NCBI GenBank assembly: GCA_045587665.1
Contig: JAZNCT010000065.1
Span: forward strand, 1-64,000
From: SIG710 sp045587665
GTDB lineage: Bacteria > Bacillota > Clostridia > Oscillospirales > CAG-272
DNA: 64,000 nt
Direction: 5' to 3'
Position 1 is the stretch's first letter. Each line of letters begins with the position of its first letter. The notes beneath the pieces are model-generated. The model was not told the origin of the DNA. It saw nothing but the letters and a program-made list of their open reading frames with translations, and did no database searches. The translations under genes were made by a program, and so were the position numbers. This document shows, piece after piece, positions 1 to 8,610 of this stretch.

Positions 1-852
1 GAAGAAGCAGAAGCGGCTGCGGCATCGTCTGCTCTTGCGGCAAGTGAAGCCGCAGAAGAAGCGGAAGCGGCGGCAGAAAGCATCACATCCGCTCTTGAAA
101 CAGGGGTCTCAAACGCCCTTCACAGCACAAAAACAGGCAGCGTGATAAGCGCAGATGATGTTTCGCCCTTGGCTCATCCTCTTTCTGTCAGGGTAAGCTC
201 AAAGAACCTGCTTCACTTTGTTAAAGACGTGGATGACACACGCAACGGATTAAAGATAACAGCCAGTGCAAACAGTTCAAGCTTTACCGCAGACGGTACA
301 TCTACCAACAGCTCAATAATAGGATATGCTTTTCCGTCAATGCCGCTGCCGCCGGGCACGTATACCTTGAGCATATCCGATGTTCCTTTTTCCGATAAAG
401 AAGGCGCCGACAGAATACATATAAACGGTAAAAACCCTCTTACAGGCTCGAGCGAGGTGCTCGCATATATCTATTTTGACGGTAGGCAGAAGAGACTGAC
501 CTTCACCATGACGGAAACCTGGGAAGTGTATGTACATTTCCTGTTTTCTCCCGGAAGGACATGGGAAAATCAAGAATTTACTGTCCAGCTCGAAAGAGGG
601 ACAGAGGCAACGCCATATGTCCCCTATACCGATGTGGAAGGAACGACGATCACGCTCACGGACGGCGAAAACGAGCAGACTGCTGTGGCAGATGCGGATG
701 GCAATGTCGCAGGACTTGTATCGGCTTCGCCGAGTATGACACTGACAAGCGACACAGAAAACGTAATCATCGAATGTGAATACAACCGAGACCTTATGAA
801 GGTCATAGATGAATTAACAAATGCAATAATAGCCCTTGGCGGCAATATCTAA
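1..852 (+). CDS. Phage tail fibre / collar-type protein, 5' truncated
   Basis: The frame is open from the first base, so the gene begins left of the window; 283 codons are visible. The first ~40 residues are Ala/Glu-rich heptad-like repeats, expected of a coiled-coil shaft. The rest is beta-rich (Gly, Thr, Asp) and includes the phrase QLERGTEATPYVPYTDVEGT, common at the C-terminus of phage tail fibres. It sits upstream of small membrane proteins, holin and endolysin, as receptor-binding proteins usually do. Role inferred: host recognition at the tail tip. The exact fibre family cannot be named. Confidence 0.6.
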   Translation, partial: EEAEAAAASSALAASEAAEEAEAAAESITSALETGVSNALHSTKTGSVISADDVSPLAHPLSVRVSSKNLLHFVKDVDDTRNGLKITASANSSSFTADGTSTNSSIIGYAFPSMPLPPGTYTLSISDVPFSDKEGADRIHINGKNPLTGSSEVLAYIYFDGRQKRLTFTMTETWEVYVHFLFSPGRTWENQEFTVQLERGTEATPYVPYTDVEGTTITLTDGENEQTAVADADGNVAGLVSASPSMTLTSDTENVIIECEYNRDLMKVIDELTNAIIALGGNI

Positions 853-874
853 CTTAAAAAACGGAGGAAAAAAT

Positions 875-1066
875 ATGTTTAATTTAAAGGATTTTATAAA
901 AGCAGGACTTCTTGATGCTGTTGGCAAAATGGCAGACTACAAAATTATACTAAATGCGGCAGGCTGGCACGAAAAAGGCGTGCTTGATGAAAGCGACCTT
1001 GCCGAGATAAACGCAGCTCTCAAGGCAAGAAAGGGCGGCGAGAGTGTGGAGGATGCGGCAGAATGA
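875..1066 (+). CDS. Small phage protein downstream of tail fibre (XkdX-like position)
   Basis: A 63-residue protein starting MFNLKDFIKAGLLDAVG. The start is chosen because GGAGG lies 9 bases upstream; an upstream in-frame start would overlap the fibre gene without a good ribosome site. It overlaps the next gene by 4 bases (ATGA). Small proteins at this place, between fibre and holin, are common in Firmicutes phages. No enzymatic motif is visible; function unknown. Confidence 0.6.
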   Translation: MFNLKDFIKAGLLDAVGKMADYKIILNAAGWHEKGVLDESDLAEINAALKARKGGESVEDAAE

Positions 1067-1344
1067 ACCTTGCATACATAGCGGCTCTCATCGGTGAGAT
1101 AGGGGTTCTTATCGGAGTTATCCTGCCTGTGATAGTAAGCGTCAGGAAGATAGCAAACGGCCAGAAGTGTCAACTGCGCAGTGATATGCTCCGCATCTAT
1201 TACCACAACAAAGATAAAAAGTCGCTGAGGCAGTATGAATATGAAAATTTCGTTATGCTCTATGAGGGCTATAAGGCCCTCAAGGGTAATTCCTTTATCG
1301 ACAAGATATATTCGGAAATAAAGACCTGGGATGTGCTGACATGA
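1063..1344 (+). CDS. Small phage membrane protein of the lysis region
   Basis: A 93-residue protein with one clear N-terminal transmembrane segment (about residues 4-27, Ile/Val/Leu-rich). A charged cytoplasmic part follows, containing NGQKCQLRSDMLRIYYHNKD. Its start overlaps the previous stop as ATGA and its stop overlaps the next start, so the three are probably translationally coupled. The location before the holin suggests an accessory lysis or membrane-anchoring role. That role is inferred from context only. Confidence 0.6.
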   Translation: MNLAYIAALIGEIGVLIGVILPVIVSVRKIANGQKCQLRSDMLRIYYHNKDKKSLRQYEYENFVMLYEGYKALKGNSFIDKIYSEIKTWDVLT

Positions 1345-1622
1345 AAAGAAGAAGCGAATTTTCAAAGAGGATCATCATCTTTATGACGGTCTTTACACTT
1401 GTGATAACAGTCTTTGCCCTTGCGCTTATGTGGAGGACGGGAGATACCTCTCCCCTTGCATATCTCATCCCCTCGGTGTTTGCGGAATATGCAACAGCCA
1501 CAGGCTTCTATTATTGGAAAGCACGGGCAGAAAACAAGATAAAGCTGATGCGTCTTTACGGTAAGAGTGCTGAAAAGGTGCTCGAAAACGAAAGCGATCA
1601 AAACTATAACGGAGGATATTAA
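1341..1622 (+). CDS. Phage membrane protein, two predicted membrane segments
   Basis: A 93-residue protein with a positively charged N-terminus (MKRRSEFSKR) and a hydrophobic segment at about residues 10-30. A second, weaker hydrophobic stretch lies near residues 36-56. The charged tail contains KARAENKIKLMRLYGKSAEK. It overlaps the upstream gene by ATGA and lies 3 bases before the holin gene. It could be a second holin, an antiholin or a spanin-like helper; the sequence does not settle which. Confidence 0.55.
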   Translation: MKRRSEFSKRIIIFMTVFTLVITVFALALMWRTGDTSPLAYLIPSVFAEYATATGFYYWKARAENKIKLMRLYGKSAEKVLENESDQNYNGGY

Positions 1623-1625
1623 ATT

Positions 1626-1967
1626 ATGTCGGTCATTAACTTTATAACTACACATTGGGACAGTATTCTCATTGTCCTTTTTGCCTGCATGGCGTTGGGA
1701 CTTCTTTATTTTAAGGGACAAAAGAGTCTCGTATACAAGATCCTTTACTCTCTCGTGACCGAGGCGGAAAAGCAGTTCGGCGGCGGTACGGGTGAGCTGA
1801 AGCAGGCTTTTGTCCTTAAACAGGTCTACAACACTCTTCCCGGCATGCTTAAGGCTTTCGTTTCCGAAAGAAAGCTGACAGAATGGATAGAGGATGTTCT
1901 TGTCATGGCTAAAAAGAAATGGTCACAGAACGGGAATATTGCAGATTACATAGGCGGAGCAAAATAA
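1626..1967 (+). CDS. Holin, LLH-like
   Basis: A 113-residue protein with one N-terminal membrane segment (about residues 13-30, SILIVLFACMALGLLYF). An amphipathic, Lys-rich cytoplasmic part contains LVTEAEKQFGGGTGELK. That single membrane span followed by a helical domain with a VxEAEK(x)GxGTGxxK motif resembles the LL-H holin family. It is followed 21 bases later by an endolysin, the usual pairing. Expected to form membrane lesions that release the endolysin at the end of lytic growth. Confidence 0.7.
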   Translation: MSVINFITTHWDSILIVLFACMALGLLYFKGQKSLVYKILYSLVTEAEKQFGGGTGELKQAFVLKQVYNTLPGMLKAFVSERKLTEWIEDVLVMAKKKWSQNGNIADYIGGAK

Positions 1968-1988
1968 AGCAGACGAAAGGAAGTTTAT

Positions 1989-2552
1989 ATGATAATACCA
2001 TTCAAATGCAATAAAGTTAAACTTACATCCGCATACGGTAACAGGGTACTGAACGGGGTAAAGCAGTTCCATGGCGGTTACGATCTTGTGGGCGTTGGTT
2101 CATATGAAGTAGTTGCCGCTGTCCCCGGCAAGGTCATCCGCTCACGGATCGTCACCGACAAGACCAACACCACATGGCAGTGGGGCAATTACGTTTGCGT
2201 GCGGGGCACTGACGGGCTTGACTATTATTACTGTCATTTGGCAAGCCGCGCCGTTACAGAGGGGCAGACCGTCCGTGCCGGGGACAAGCTCGGCATTATG
2301 GGCAACACGGGCTATTCATTCGGTGCGCATCTGCATTTTGAGGTGCGCAGGCAAGGCAAGGCTATTGATCCTTCTCCTATTCTTGGAATACAGAACAGGA
2401 TAGGTACATACCGTCTCCCGGACCAATACGAAAAGGACATCGCCATTCTCTCTGAAAAAGGCGTGATATCCTCGCCTTCCTACTGGCTGAAGCGCAAAAA
2501 CGTCGACCCCTATTTCCCAAAGCTTATTCACAATATTGCGAAACAGTTTTGA
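1989..2552 (+). CDS. M23 peptidase endolysin
   Basis: A 187-residue LytM/M23 zinc endopeptidase. The metal motifs are visible: HxxxD in QFHGGYDLVG (near residue 29) and HLHFEV (near residue 113). An earlier His (YYYCHLAS) fits the catalytic His. The C-terminal ~50 residues (AILSEKGVISSPSYWLKR) form a small helical module often found at the end of clostridial phage lysins. Expected to cut peptidoglycan cross-bridges. It is the last gene before a strong terminator, so it closes the late operon of the left prophage. Confidence 0.85.
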   Translation: MIIPFKCNKVKLTSAYGNRVLNGVKQFHGGYDLVGVGSYEVVAAVPGKVIRSRIVTDKTNTTWQWGNYVCVRGTDGLDYYYCHLASRAVTEGQTVRAGDKLGIMGNTGYSFGAHLHFEVRRQGKAIDPSPILGIQNRIGTYRLPDQYEKDIAILSEKGVISSPSYWLKRKNVDPYFPKLIHNIAKQF

Positions 2553-2584
2553 CACTAAATTTATAATTTGAGTAGAAAAAACCG

Positions 2585-2619
2585 AAAAAAGCTAAGTCAA
2601 ATTTTGACTTAGCTTTTTT
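2585..2619. terminator. Bidirectional intrinsic terminator after the left prophage lysis genes
   Basis: Near-perfect 17-bp inverted repeat AAAAAAGCTAAGTCAAA with its complement and a 1-base centre, flanked by A and T runs. It lies 33 bases after the endolysin stop. Confidence 0.85.
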
Positions 2620-2664
2620 CTTAGCTTTCGGATTTATGGGGTACGATCCGGTTGATCTCATAAA

Positions 2665-2700
2665 AAACAAATACCGACACAAATGTGCCGGTATTTGTTT
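2665..2700 (-). terminator. tRNA(CAU) terminator
   Basis: Inverted repeat with arms of 16 bases (AAACAAATACCGACAC and its partner, one G-U wobble in the RNA) and a T run in the minus direction, immediately downstream of the tRNA CCA end. Confidence 0.7.
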
Positions 2701-2701
2701 T

Positions 2702-2778
2702 TGGTGGGGCATCAGGGACTCGAACCCCGGACCGACCGGTTATGAGCCGGTAGCTCTAACCAACTGAGCTAATGCCCC
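2702..2778 (-). tRNA. tRNA with CAU anticodon (probably elongator Met; tRNA-Ile2 possible)
   Basis: On the minus strand the sequence folds as a full cloverleaf: acceptor GGGGCAT with ATGCCCC, D-arm AGCTCAGTTGGTTAGAGC, anticodon stem ACCGG/CCGGT around loop CTCATAA, T-arm GGTTCGAGTCC, and encoded CCA. The first base pair is a normal G-C, which argues against initiator tRNA. A CAU anticodon can also be tRNA-Ile2 modified by TilS, so the amino acid is not certain. Its 3' end faces the left prophage, so this region is a plausible integration neighbourhood, although a tRNA terminator sits between. Confidence 0.9.
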
Positions 2779-2800
2779 TTATTTATTTTCAGCAAGAGAT

Positions 2801-2829
2801 ATTATACAACAATCCGTGCCATTTGTCAA
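2801..2829 (-). promoter_or_regulatory. Promoter of the tRNA(CAU) gene
   Basis: Minus-strand TTGACA (2824-2829) and TATAAT (2801-2806) separated by 17 bases, a perfect consensus just upstream of the tRNA 5' end. Confidence 0.8.
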
Positions 2830-2942
2830 GCCCTATTTTTGAATTATTAGTAATTATTTTAAAAAGTTTTTTTGCTGTGGGTATTGATAGGATTTTTGGT
2901 CAATAATTATTATTAAGTAAATATAAATTTAAGGAGAACAAA

Positions 2943-3644
2943 ATGTCGGAAAAAGAAAACAAAGCAGATCAAAAACAAAACGATAGCTCTTCCTATAGCG
3001 ACTTTGAAGGAATAATCAAAAGCGGAAGCGTTGTTACCAAAAATTCAGAAGAAACCATTCACTGTCTCAGCATCATCGGTCAGGTAGAGGGTCACTATCT
3101 GCTGGGAGAAAGTCAAAAAACAACAAAATATGAGCACGTTATACCCCTTCTTGTTGCCATTGAAGAAAGCGAGGATATAGACGGTCTTTTAATTGTTCTC
3201 AACACAATGGGAGGCGATGTTGAGGCCGGTCTTGCTATTGCTGAAATGATAGCTTCAATGTCAAAGCCAACTGTTTCCATAGTTCTGGGCGGCGGACATT
3301 CAATAGGAGTTCCTCTTGCCGTTGCCGCAAAAAAATCATTTATCGTGCCCTCAGCAACCATGACGATCCATCCTGTTCGCATCAACGGACTTGTTCTCGG
3401 TGTTCCCCAAACCTTCAGATATTTTGAAAATATGCAAAAACGGATCATCGACTTTATAACAAATCATTCAAACGCAGATGCCGACACACTGAGAGAGCTG
3501 ATGATGCGCCCCGACGAGATCGCTACAGATGTTGGTTCGATAGTTGACGGCAACGAGGCTGTTGACATTGGAATAATAGATAAAGTTGGCGGACTTTCTG
3601 ATGCTTTGGCAGAGCTCAAAAAAATGATTAAGAATAATTCTTAA
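2943..3644 (+). CDS. tepA: ClpP-family protease TepA
   Basis: A 233-residue S14 (ClpP-like) protein. The nucleophile elbow is GGGHSIG (near residue 119) and the following His is in MTIHPVRING, matching the Ser and His of the ClpP fold. The glycine-rich NTMGGDVEAGLAIAEMI segment is the oxyanion region. Length and motifs fit the Firmicutes translocation-enhancing protein TepA/YmfB rather than housekeeping ClpP. AAGGAG precedes the ATG. TepA proteins are cytoplasmic and thought to act near the protein export route; substrates are not evident here. Confidence 0.8.
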   Translation: MSEKENKADQKQNDSSSYSDFEGIIKSGSVVTKNSEETIHCLSIIGQVEGHYLLGESQKTTKYEHVIPLLVAIEESEDIDGLLIVLNTMGGDVEAGLAIAEMIASMSKPTVSIVLGGGHSIGVPLAVAAKKSFIVPSATMTIHPVRINGLVLGVPQTFRYFENMQKRIIDFITNHSNADADTLRELMMRPDEIATDVGSIVDGNEAVDIGIIDKVGGLSDALAELKKMIKNNS

Positions 3645-3660
3645 TTTTTGCAAAAACCTA

Positions 3661-3715
3661 TTGACAAATAAAAAAAATGTGTTATAATATTATCAGAGTT
3701 AAGAACCATTCCTAA
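3661..3715 (+). promoter_or_regulatory. perR promoter with Per-box-like operator
   Basis: TTGACA (3661-3666), 16 bases, TATAAT (3683-3688). Just downstream, at 3699-3715, is TTAAGAACCATTCCTAA, an imperfect inverted repeat resembling the Per/Fur-type box. Its position over the start of transcription would suit autorepression by PerR. The operator reading is inference. Confidence 0.55.
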
Positions 3716-3729
3716 AAAGCGAGGTTATT

Positions 3730-4098
3730 ATGACCAAACAACGAAAGCTTATACTCAATATTATCAACACATCACGATCACATCCAAATGCGGATGAAAT
3801 ATATCATAGAGCAAAGGAGATAATGCCTTCTATTGCGCTTGGAACTGTATACCGGAATTTGGGTTTGATGGTCAAAGACGGGGACATACGCAGGCTGGTG
3901 AGCGAAAACGCTCCCGACAGATACGACCGGGTCACCCCACTGCACGATCATATGGTTTGTACCAGGTGCGGAAAAATAAGTGACACAGATATTGGTTCAC
4001 TTTGGGACGCCATTGAAAACTGCGTTGGAGAAAAGATCATCGGCTATGAGCTGATGGTTAAACACGTTTGCAATAGCTGCAAAAGCGAACAAAAATAA
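3730..4098 (+). CDS. perR: Fur-family regulator, PerR-like
   Basis: A 122-residue Fur-superfamily repressor, slightly short for the family. The N-terminal winged helix includes the recognition helix ALGTVYRNLGLM. A metal-binding HDHMVCTRCGKI motif follows, with a second CxxC near the C-terminus (CNSC) for the structural zinc. The rubrerythrin gene follows 26 bases after the stop, which strongly suggests peroxide-sensing PerR rather than iron-sensing Fur. It is probably autoregulated through the box at 3699-3715 and represses rubrerythrin until peroxide oxidises it. Confidence 0.75.
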   Translation: MTKQRKLILNIINTSRSHPNADEIYHRAKEIMPSIALGTVYRNLGLMVKDGDIRRLVSENAPDRYDRVTPLHDHMVCTRCGKISDTDIGSLWDAIENCVGEKIIGYELMVKHVCNSCKSEQK

Positions 4099-4124
4099 AT
4101 TTATTATTTGAAAGGGTTTAAATT

Positions 4125-4664
4125 ATGGAACTTAAGGGATCAAGAACAGAAGCTAATCTTATGGCGGCATTTGCCGGCGAATCGCAGGCAAGAAACAAGT
4201 ACACATACTACGCTTCAAAAGCAAGAAAAGAAGGCTACGAGCAGATAGCTGCCCTCTTTGAGGAGACTGCTCATAACGAGAGGGAGCACGCAAAGATCTG
4301 GTTCAAGCTCCTCCACGACGGTGAGATCCCCTCAACTGCTGAAAATCTGAGAGATGCAGCAGCAGGCGAAAACTATGAGTGGACAGATATGTATGCAGAG
4401 TTTGCAAGAGTTGCTGAAGAAGAGGGCTTTAAGAGAATTGCTTATCTCTTCAAGGCTGTTGGTGATATCGAGAAGGAGCACGAGGAGAGATACCTCAAGC
4501 TGCTTGACAATGTTGAAAACGGACTTGTATTCTCTAAGGACGGCGACGCTATCTGGAAGTGCAGAAACTGCGGTCACATCGTCGTTGGCAAAGTAGCTCC
4601 CGAGCTTTGCCCCGTTTGCGCACATTCCAAGTCTTATTTTGAAGTTAAGGCTGAAAACTACTGA
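4125..4664 (+). CDS. rbr: Rubrerythrin
   Basis: A 179-residue rubrerythrin. The N-terminal four-helix bundle carries the di-iron ligands in AFAGESQARNKY, ETAHNEREHAK and DIEKEHEERY. The C-terminal rubredoxin knuckle is CRNCG and CPVC. It reduces hydrogen peroxide to water in the cytoplasm of anaerobes, taking electrons through rubredoxin-type partners. It is cotranscribed with the PerR-like regulator and ends at a strong terminator. The protein looks complete with all expected ligands. Confidence 0.93.
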   Translation: MELKGSRTEANLMAAFAGESQARNKYTYYASKARKEGYEQIAALFEETAHNEREHAKIWFKLLHDGEIPSTAENLRDAAAGENYEWTDMYAEFARVAEEEGFKRIAYLFKAVGDIEKEHEERYLKLLDNVENGLVFSKDGDAIWKCRNCGHIVVGKVAPELCPVCAHSKSYFEVKAENY

Positions 4665-4679
4665 TAAACAAGTTGATTT

Positions 4680-4709
4680 GCCGAGACGCATATGCGTCTC
4701 GGCTTTTTT
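4680..4709 (+). terminator. Terminator of perR-rbr
   Basis: Perfect 11-bp stem GCCGAGACGCA with its complement, 2-base centre, then six T residues. Confidence 0.9.
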
Positions 4710-4799
4710 CGTTATGGACTCTTTTTGCTTCAAACACCTTGATTTTTTGATCTTTTTGTGGTAAAATAATCTTTGATTTTTTAGAGAGGTATAAAAATA

Positions 4800-6200
4800 G
4801 TGAAAAAAAGCTTGTTTGCGCCTACGGATATGACCGTTGGCACACCTTGGAAAAGTATTGTTATGTTTACCCTGCCTATGCTTATAGGCAACATCGCTCA
4901 GCAGCTATACAACACTGTAGACAGTATTGTTGTTGGGCAGTATATCGGAGATAATGCGCTGGCTGCTGTTGGCAGTGCAGGTCCGATAGTCAATCTTCTT
5001 CTCGTTCTCTTTATAGGAATCTCTGCCGGAACAAATGTTATGATCTCTCAATATTTCGGGGCAAAAAACAGAGAAAGCCTTTCCTATACCGTTGGAAATT
5101 CCATTACGGTAACCGCCATTGCTTGCATACTTCTTATGCTTCTTGCAACACCTTTTATAAGACCTCTTCTCGTTGTGCTCAACACCCCCGAAACTCTTAT
5201 TGAAGGCTACAATGATTATACCATTCTCGACGCCTGCACAGAATATCTCACCATTTCTGTTATCGGAGTTGCCGGTATGGCTTTTTATAATATTCTCAGC
5301 AGCATAATCCGTGGAATGGGAGATTCGGTTTCGGCACTTATATATCTGCTTGTGGCAACAGTGGTAAACATAGCTCTTGATATTTATTTTGTTGCTGTTC
5401 TCAGAATGGGCGTTGGCGGCGTTGCTCTTGCAACGGTTATTGCGCAGATCATCTCATCGGGGCTTTGCCTTCTAAAGCTTGCAAAAATGAAGGAGCATTT
5501 TGATTTCAAGCTGAAACATCTTCGCCCTTCCTCTCTTTTTGTTAAAACTATAATACGCCTCGGTCTGCCTGCAGGCCTTACACAGGCTATATTTTCCTCT
5601 GCAATGATCATCGTTCAGTCACTTACAAACTGCTTTGAAGAGCAGTTCATTGCTGCAAACGTTGTCATTATGAGAGTTGACGGCTTTGCCATGATGCCAA
5701 ACTTTTCTTTTGGCACAGCTCTAACAACATATGCCGGCCAAAATGTTGGTGCAGGCCTATATGACAGGGTTAAAAAGGGCGCAAAGCAAGGCACGCTGAT
5801 TGCAGTTGGCGTTTCAAGTGCCATAACGGTTCTTATTCTGCTTTTCGGAAAAAATCTCATGTGGCTTTTTACAGACACAAAAGAGCTTGTTGAAATGAGC
5901 TATAATCTGATGCTCATTTTGGCAGTCGGATATATCGCCATGGCCGTTACTCAAAGTCTTTCGGGAATAATGAGAGGAGCAGGCGACACAGTGACACCTA
6001 TGTGGATATCCCTTATCACAACTGTTGCCGTGCGTGTCCCAATTGCATACGGAATCTCATATCTCACAAGAACTCCCTCTCTGCCCTACGGTATAAAGGA
6101 ATGTATTCAGATATCGCTTCTTTCATCATGGGTTATCGGAGCTATCCTTACTGTCATCTTCTACTGCGGTGGAAAGTGGCAGAAAACTGCTATTCAATAA
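4800..6200 (+). CDS. MATE-family multidrug/Na+ exporter
   Basis: A 466-residue polytopic membrane protein with about 12 hydrophobic segments arranged as two similar halves, the MATE layout. The N-terminal phrase WKSIVMFTLPMLIGNIAQQLYNTVDSI is typical, as is the repeated SGIMRGAGDTVTPMW segment, which mirrors IIRGMGDSVSALIY in the first half. The start is GTG with GAGAGG upstream. Expected to export organic cations or drugs using a Na+ or H+ gradient; the substrate cannot be told. It appears monocistronic. Confidence 0.88.
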   Translation: MKKSLFAPTDMTVGTPWKSIVMFTLPMLIGNIAQQLYNTVDSIVVGQYIGDNALAAVGSAGPIVNLLLVLFIGISAGTNVMISQYFGAKNRESLSYTVGNSITVTAIACILLMLLATPFIRPLLVVLNTPETLIEGYNDYTILDACTEYLTISVIGVAGMAFYNILSSIIRGMGDSVSALIYLLVATVVNIALDIYFVAVLRMGVGGVALATVIAQIISSGLCLLKLAKMKEHFDFKLKHLRPSSLFVKTIIRLGLPAGLTQAIFSSAMIIVQSLTNCFEEQFIAANVVIMRVDGFAMMPNFSFGTALTTYAGQNVGAGLYDRVKKGAKQGTLIAVGVSSAITVLILLFGKNLMWLFTDTKELVEMSYNLMLILAVGYIAMAVTQSLSGIMRGAGDTVTPMWISLITTVAVRVPIAYGISYLTRTPSLPYGIKECIQISLLSSWVIGAILTVIFYCGGKWQKTAIQ

Positions 6201-6315
6201 ATTTAAAAAGGTTTAGCACGGCTATGAAAGAAAAGAGATTCTTGATTGCTTATGATATTCATCTCTTCCATATCAGTGATATGTCTTAAGCACAAAGGAA
6301 ATATGCAGCTTTCTA

Positions 6316-6344
6316 TTTACAACTTGAAAAAAAACGTGTATAAT
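6316..6344 (+). promoter_or_regulatory. Promoter of metY-metA
   Basis: TTTACA (6316-6321), 17 bases, TATAAT (6339-6344), 38 bases upstream of the metY start. No S-box or T-box fold was recognised in the 180-base upstream gap. Confidence 0.65.
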
Positions 6345-6382
6345 ATATATGATATTTTGTTTTCTAAAGGAGAAATGTTGAT

Positions 6383-7660
6383 ATGAAGGATAGAAGAATA
6401 GAAACGATCTGCGTTCAGGGAGGCTACACTCCCGGAAACGGCGAACCACGTCAGGTTCCGATCTACCAGAGCACCACATTTAAATATGACACCAGCGAGG
6501 ATATGGGAAAGCTTTTTGACCTTGAGGCTTCGGGATATTTTTATTCCCGACTGCAAAACCCCACCTGCGACACAGTTGCAAGCAAGATATGCCAGCTTGA
6601 AGGCGGCGTTGCCGCAATGCTCACATCCTCAGGTCAGGCGGCAAACTTCTATGCCACATTCAATATCGCAAACGCAGGAGATCATATCATTTCCTCATCC
6701 ACCATATATGGCGGAACCTTTAACCTTTTTGCGGTTACTATGAAAAAAATGGGCATAGACTTCACCTTTGTTTCCCCCGATTGCTCTGATGAAGAGCTTG
6801 ATGCAGCCTTCAGACCAAACACCAAGGCTGTTTTCGGAGAAACGATCGCAAACCCTGCCCTTACCGTTCTCGATATAGAGAGATTTGCAAAGGCAGCTCA
6901 TGCACACGGCGTTCCGCTGATAATCGACAACACCTTTGCAACACCTGTTAATTGCCGCCCCTTTGAATTTGGTGCTGATATCGTTACACATTCAACAACA
7001 AAGTATATGGACGGTCACGGTGCACAGGTTGGCGGATGTATCGTTGATTCCGGCAATTTTGATTGGCTCGCTCACGCCGACAAATTCCCTGGAATGTGCA
7101 CTCCCGACGACAGCTATCACGGCATAACATATGCCAAAAAATTCGGCAAGGCAGGCTATATAACCAAGGCTACTGCACAGCTGATGCGTGATTTTGGCTC
7201 AACCCCCGCACCGCAAAATGCCTTTATCCTTAATTTGGGTCTTGAAAGTCTTCATGTTCGCATGGCTCGCCACTGCGAAAACGGTCTCGCCGTTGCAAAA
7301 TTCTTAAAGGATCACCCCATGGTAGACTGGGTAAGCTATCCTTCGCTTGAAGGCGACAAATATTATTCACTTGCCAAAAAATATCTTCCAAGCGGCTCTT
7401 GCGGCGTTGTTAGCTTTGGAGTTAAGGGCGGAAGAAAGGCTGCTGAGGCATTTATGAAAAAGCTGAAGATATTTGCTATCGAAACCCACGTTGCAGATGC
7501 ACGAAGCTGCTGTCTGCATCCTGCGTCTGCAACTCACCGTCAGATGAATGACGAAGAGCTGAGAGCCGCAGGCGTTGGTCCTGAGCTGGTTCGCCTTTCC
7601 TGCGGTCTTGAAAGCGCAGCGGACCTTATCGCAGATCTGGCTTCCGCTCTTGAAGGATAA
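6383..7660 (+). CDS. metY: O-acetylhomoserine sulfhydrylase (Cys/Met PLP enzyme)
   Basis: A 425-residue PLP enzyme of the Cys/Met metabolism family. The phosphate-binding YSRLQNPT motif is near residue 54 and the PLP lysine lies in THSTTKYMDGHG (near residue 210). The length (about 425, longer than cystathionine synthases) and the adjacent homoserine acyltransferase indicate direct sulfhydrylation. The reaction is O-acetylhomoserine plus sulfide giving homocysteine plus acetate, in the cytoplasm. The next gene, metA, supplies the substrate 26 bases downstream, so the two form a methionine-synthesis operon. Confidence 0.9.
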   Translation: MKDRRIETICVQGGYTPGNGEPRQVPIYQSTTFKYDTSEDMGKLFDLEASGYFYSRLQNPTCDTVASKICQLEGGVAAMLTSSGQAANFYATFNIANAGDHIISSSTIYGGTFNLFAVTMKKMGIDFTFVSPDCSDEELDAAFRPNTKAVFGETIANPALTVLDIERFAKAAHAHGVPLIIDNTFATPVNCRPFEFGADIVTHSTTKYMDGHGAQVGGCIVDSGNFDWLAHADKFPGMCTPDDSYHGITYAKKFGKAGYITKATAQLMRDFGSTPAPQNAFILNLGLESLHVRMARHCENGLAVAKFLKDHPMVDWVSYPSLEGDKYYSLAKKYLPSGSCGVVSFGVKGGRKAAEAFMKKLKIFAIETHVADARSCCLHPASATHRQMNDEELRAAGVGPELVRLSCGLESAADLIADLASALEG

Positions 7661-7686
7661 AATATAATAATATTAAGAGGTATTAT

Positions 7687-8607
7687 ATGCCAATTAAAAT
7701 TCCAAACGAGCTTCCAGCTACAAGGATACTTGAAGAAGAAAACATATTTGTGATGACAGAAACCAGGGCTATCACTCAGGATATACGTCCGCTCAGAATT
7801 CTCCTGCTCAACCTTATGCCAACAAAGATAGACACCGAAACACAGCTTTCACGTCTGCTCAGCAATACACCTCTTCAGGTGGAGCTCTATCTTATGCACA
7901 CGGCAACTCACAAATCTCAAAATGTTGCCGAAGACCACCTCACGGCCTTTTACCAGACCTTTGACGCCTATAAAAACGAATATTTTGACGGCATGGTGAT
8001 AACGGGTGCTCCTGTTGAAAAAATGGATTTTGAGGAGGTTGACTACTGGAATGAGCTCTGCGAGATCATGGAGTGGTCAAAAACTCATGTGCACAGCACC
8101 TTCCACATCTGTTGGGGCGCACAGGCAGGGCTTTACTATCATTACGGTATAAACAAACAGCCCCTAAAGGAAAAGCTGTTCGGAGTGTTCCCCCACAAAG
8201 CCGACTATGCAAGATCTATACTCCTGCGTGGTTTTGACAATGTGTTCAGCGTGCCCCATTCTCGTCACACAACGGTGAAAAGAGAGGATATCGAGGCCGT
8301 GCCCGATCTTAAAATAATTGCCTCCTCGGAAGAGGCCGGCGTATATGCCGTTTCCTCTAAAAACGGTAAACAGATATTTATCACAGGACATTCGGAATAT
8401 GACCCACGGACTCTTGAAAAAGAATATCTCCGTGATAAAAACGCAGGTCTTCCCATATCTGTACCCAAAAACTATTACCCGGGTGATGACGATACCAAAG
8501 AGCCGCTTGTGACCTGGCGCTCACACGCGAACCTGCTCTATTCCAATTGGCTCAACTATTTCGTCTACCAAACAACCCCCTATGATATTAAAAAAATGTC
8601 AGAATAA
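7687..8607 (+). CDS. metA: Homoserine O-acetyltransferase, MetA family
   Basis: A 306-residue MetA-type homoserine transacylase with the nucleophile Cys in HICWGAQAGLYYHYGI (near residue 142). The catalytic His and Glu region is GHSEYD followed by TLEKEYLRD. The family includes succinyl- and acetyl-transferases; in Firmicutes it uses acetyl-CoA, which fits the neighbouring O-acetylhomoserine sulfhydrylase. AAGAGG precedes the ATG. The gene ends at a strong terminator, closing the metY-metA operon. Confidence 0.9.
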   Translation: MPIKIPNELPATRILEEENIFVMTETRAITQDIRPLRILLLNLMPTKIDTETQLSRLLSNTPLQVELYLMHTATHKSQNVAEDHLTAFYQTFDAYKNEYFDGMVITGAPVEKMDFEEVDYWNELCEIMEWSKTHVHSTFHICWGAQAGLYYHYGINKQPLKEKLFGVFPHKADYARSILLRGFDNVFSVPHSRHTTVKREDIEAVPDLKIIASSEEAGVYAVSSKNGKQIFITGHSEYDPRTLEKEYLRDKNAGLPISVPKNYYPGDDDTKEPLVTWRSHANLLYSNWLNYFVYQTTPYDIKKMSE

Positions 8608-8610
8608 TAA

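Noticed and set aside
2664..2778. Attachment site of the left prophage within the tRNA 3' end
   Set aside because: A tRNA terminator separates the tRNA from the phage genes, and the other prophage end is outside the window, so no duplicated core can be shown.
6201..6382. Possible SAM riboswitch upstream of metY
   Set aside because: The gap has a promoter only 38 bases before the gene, leaving no room for a S-box aptamer and terminator.
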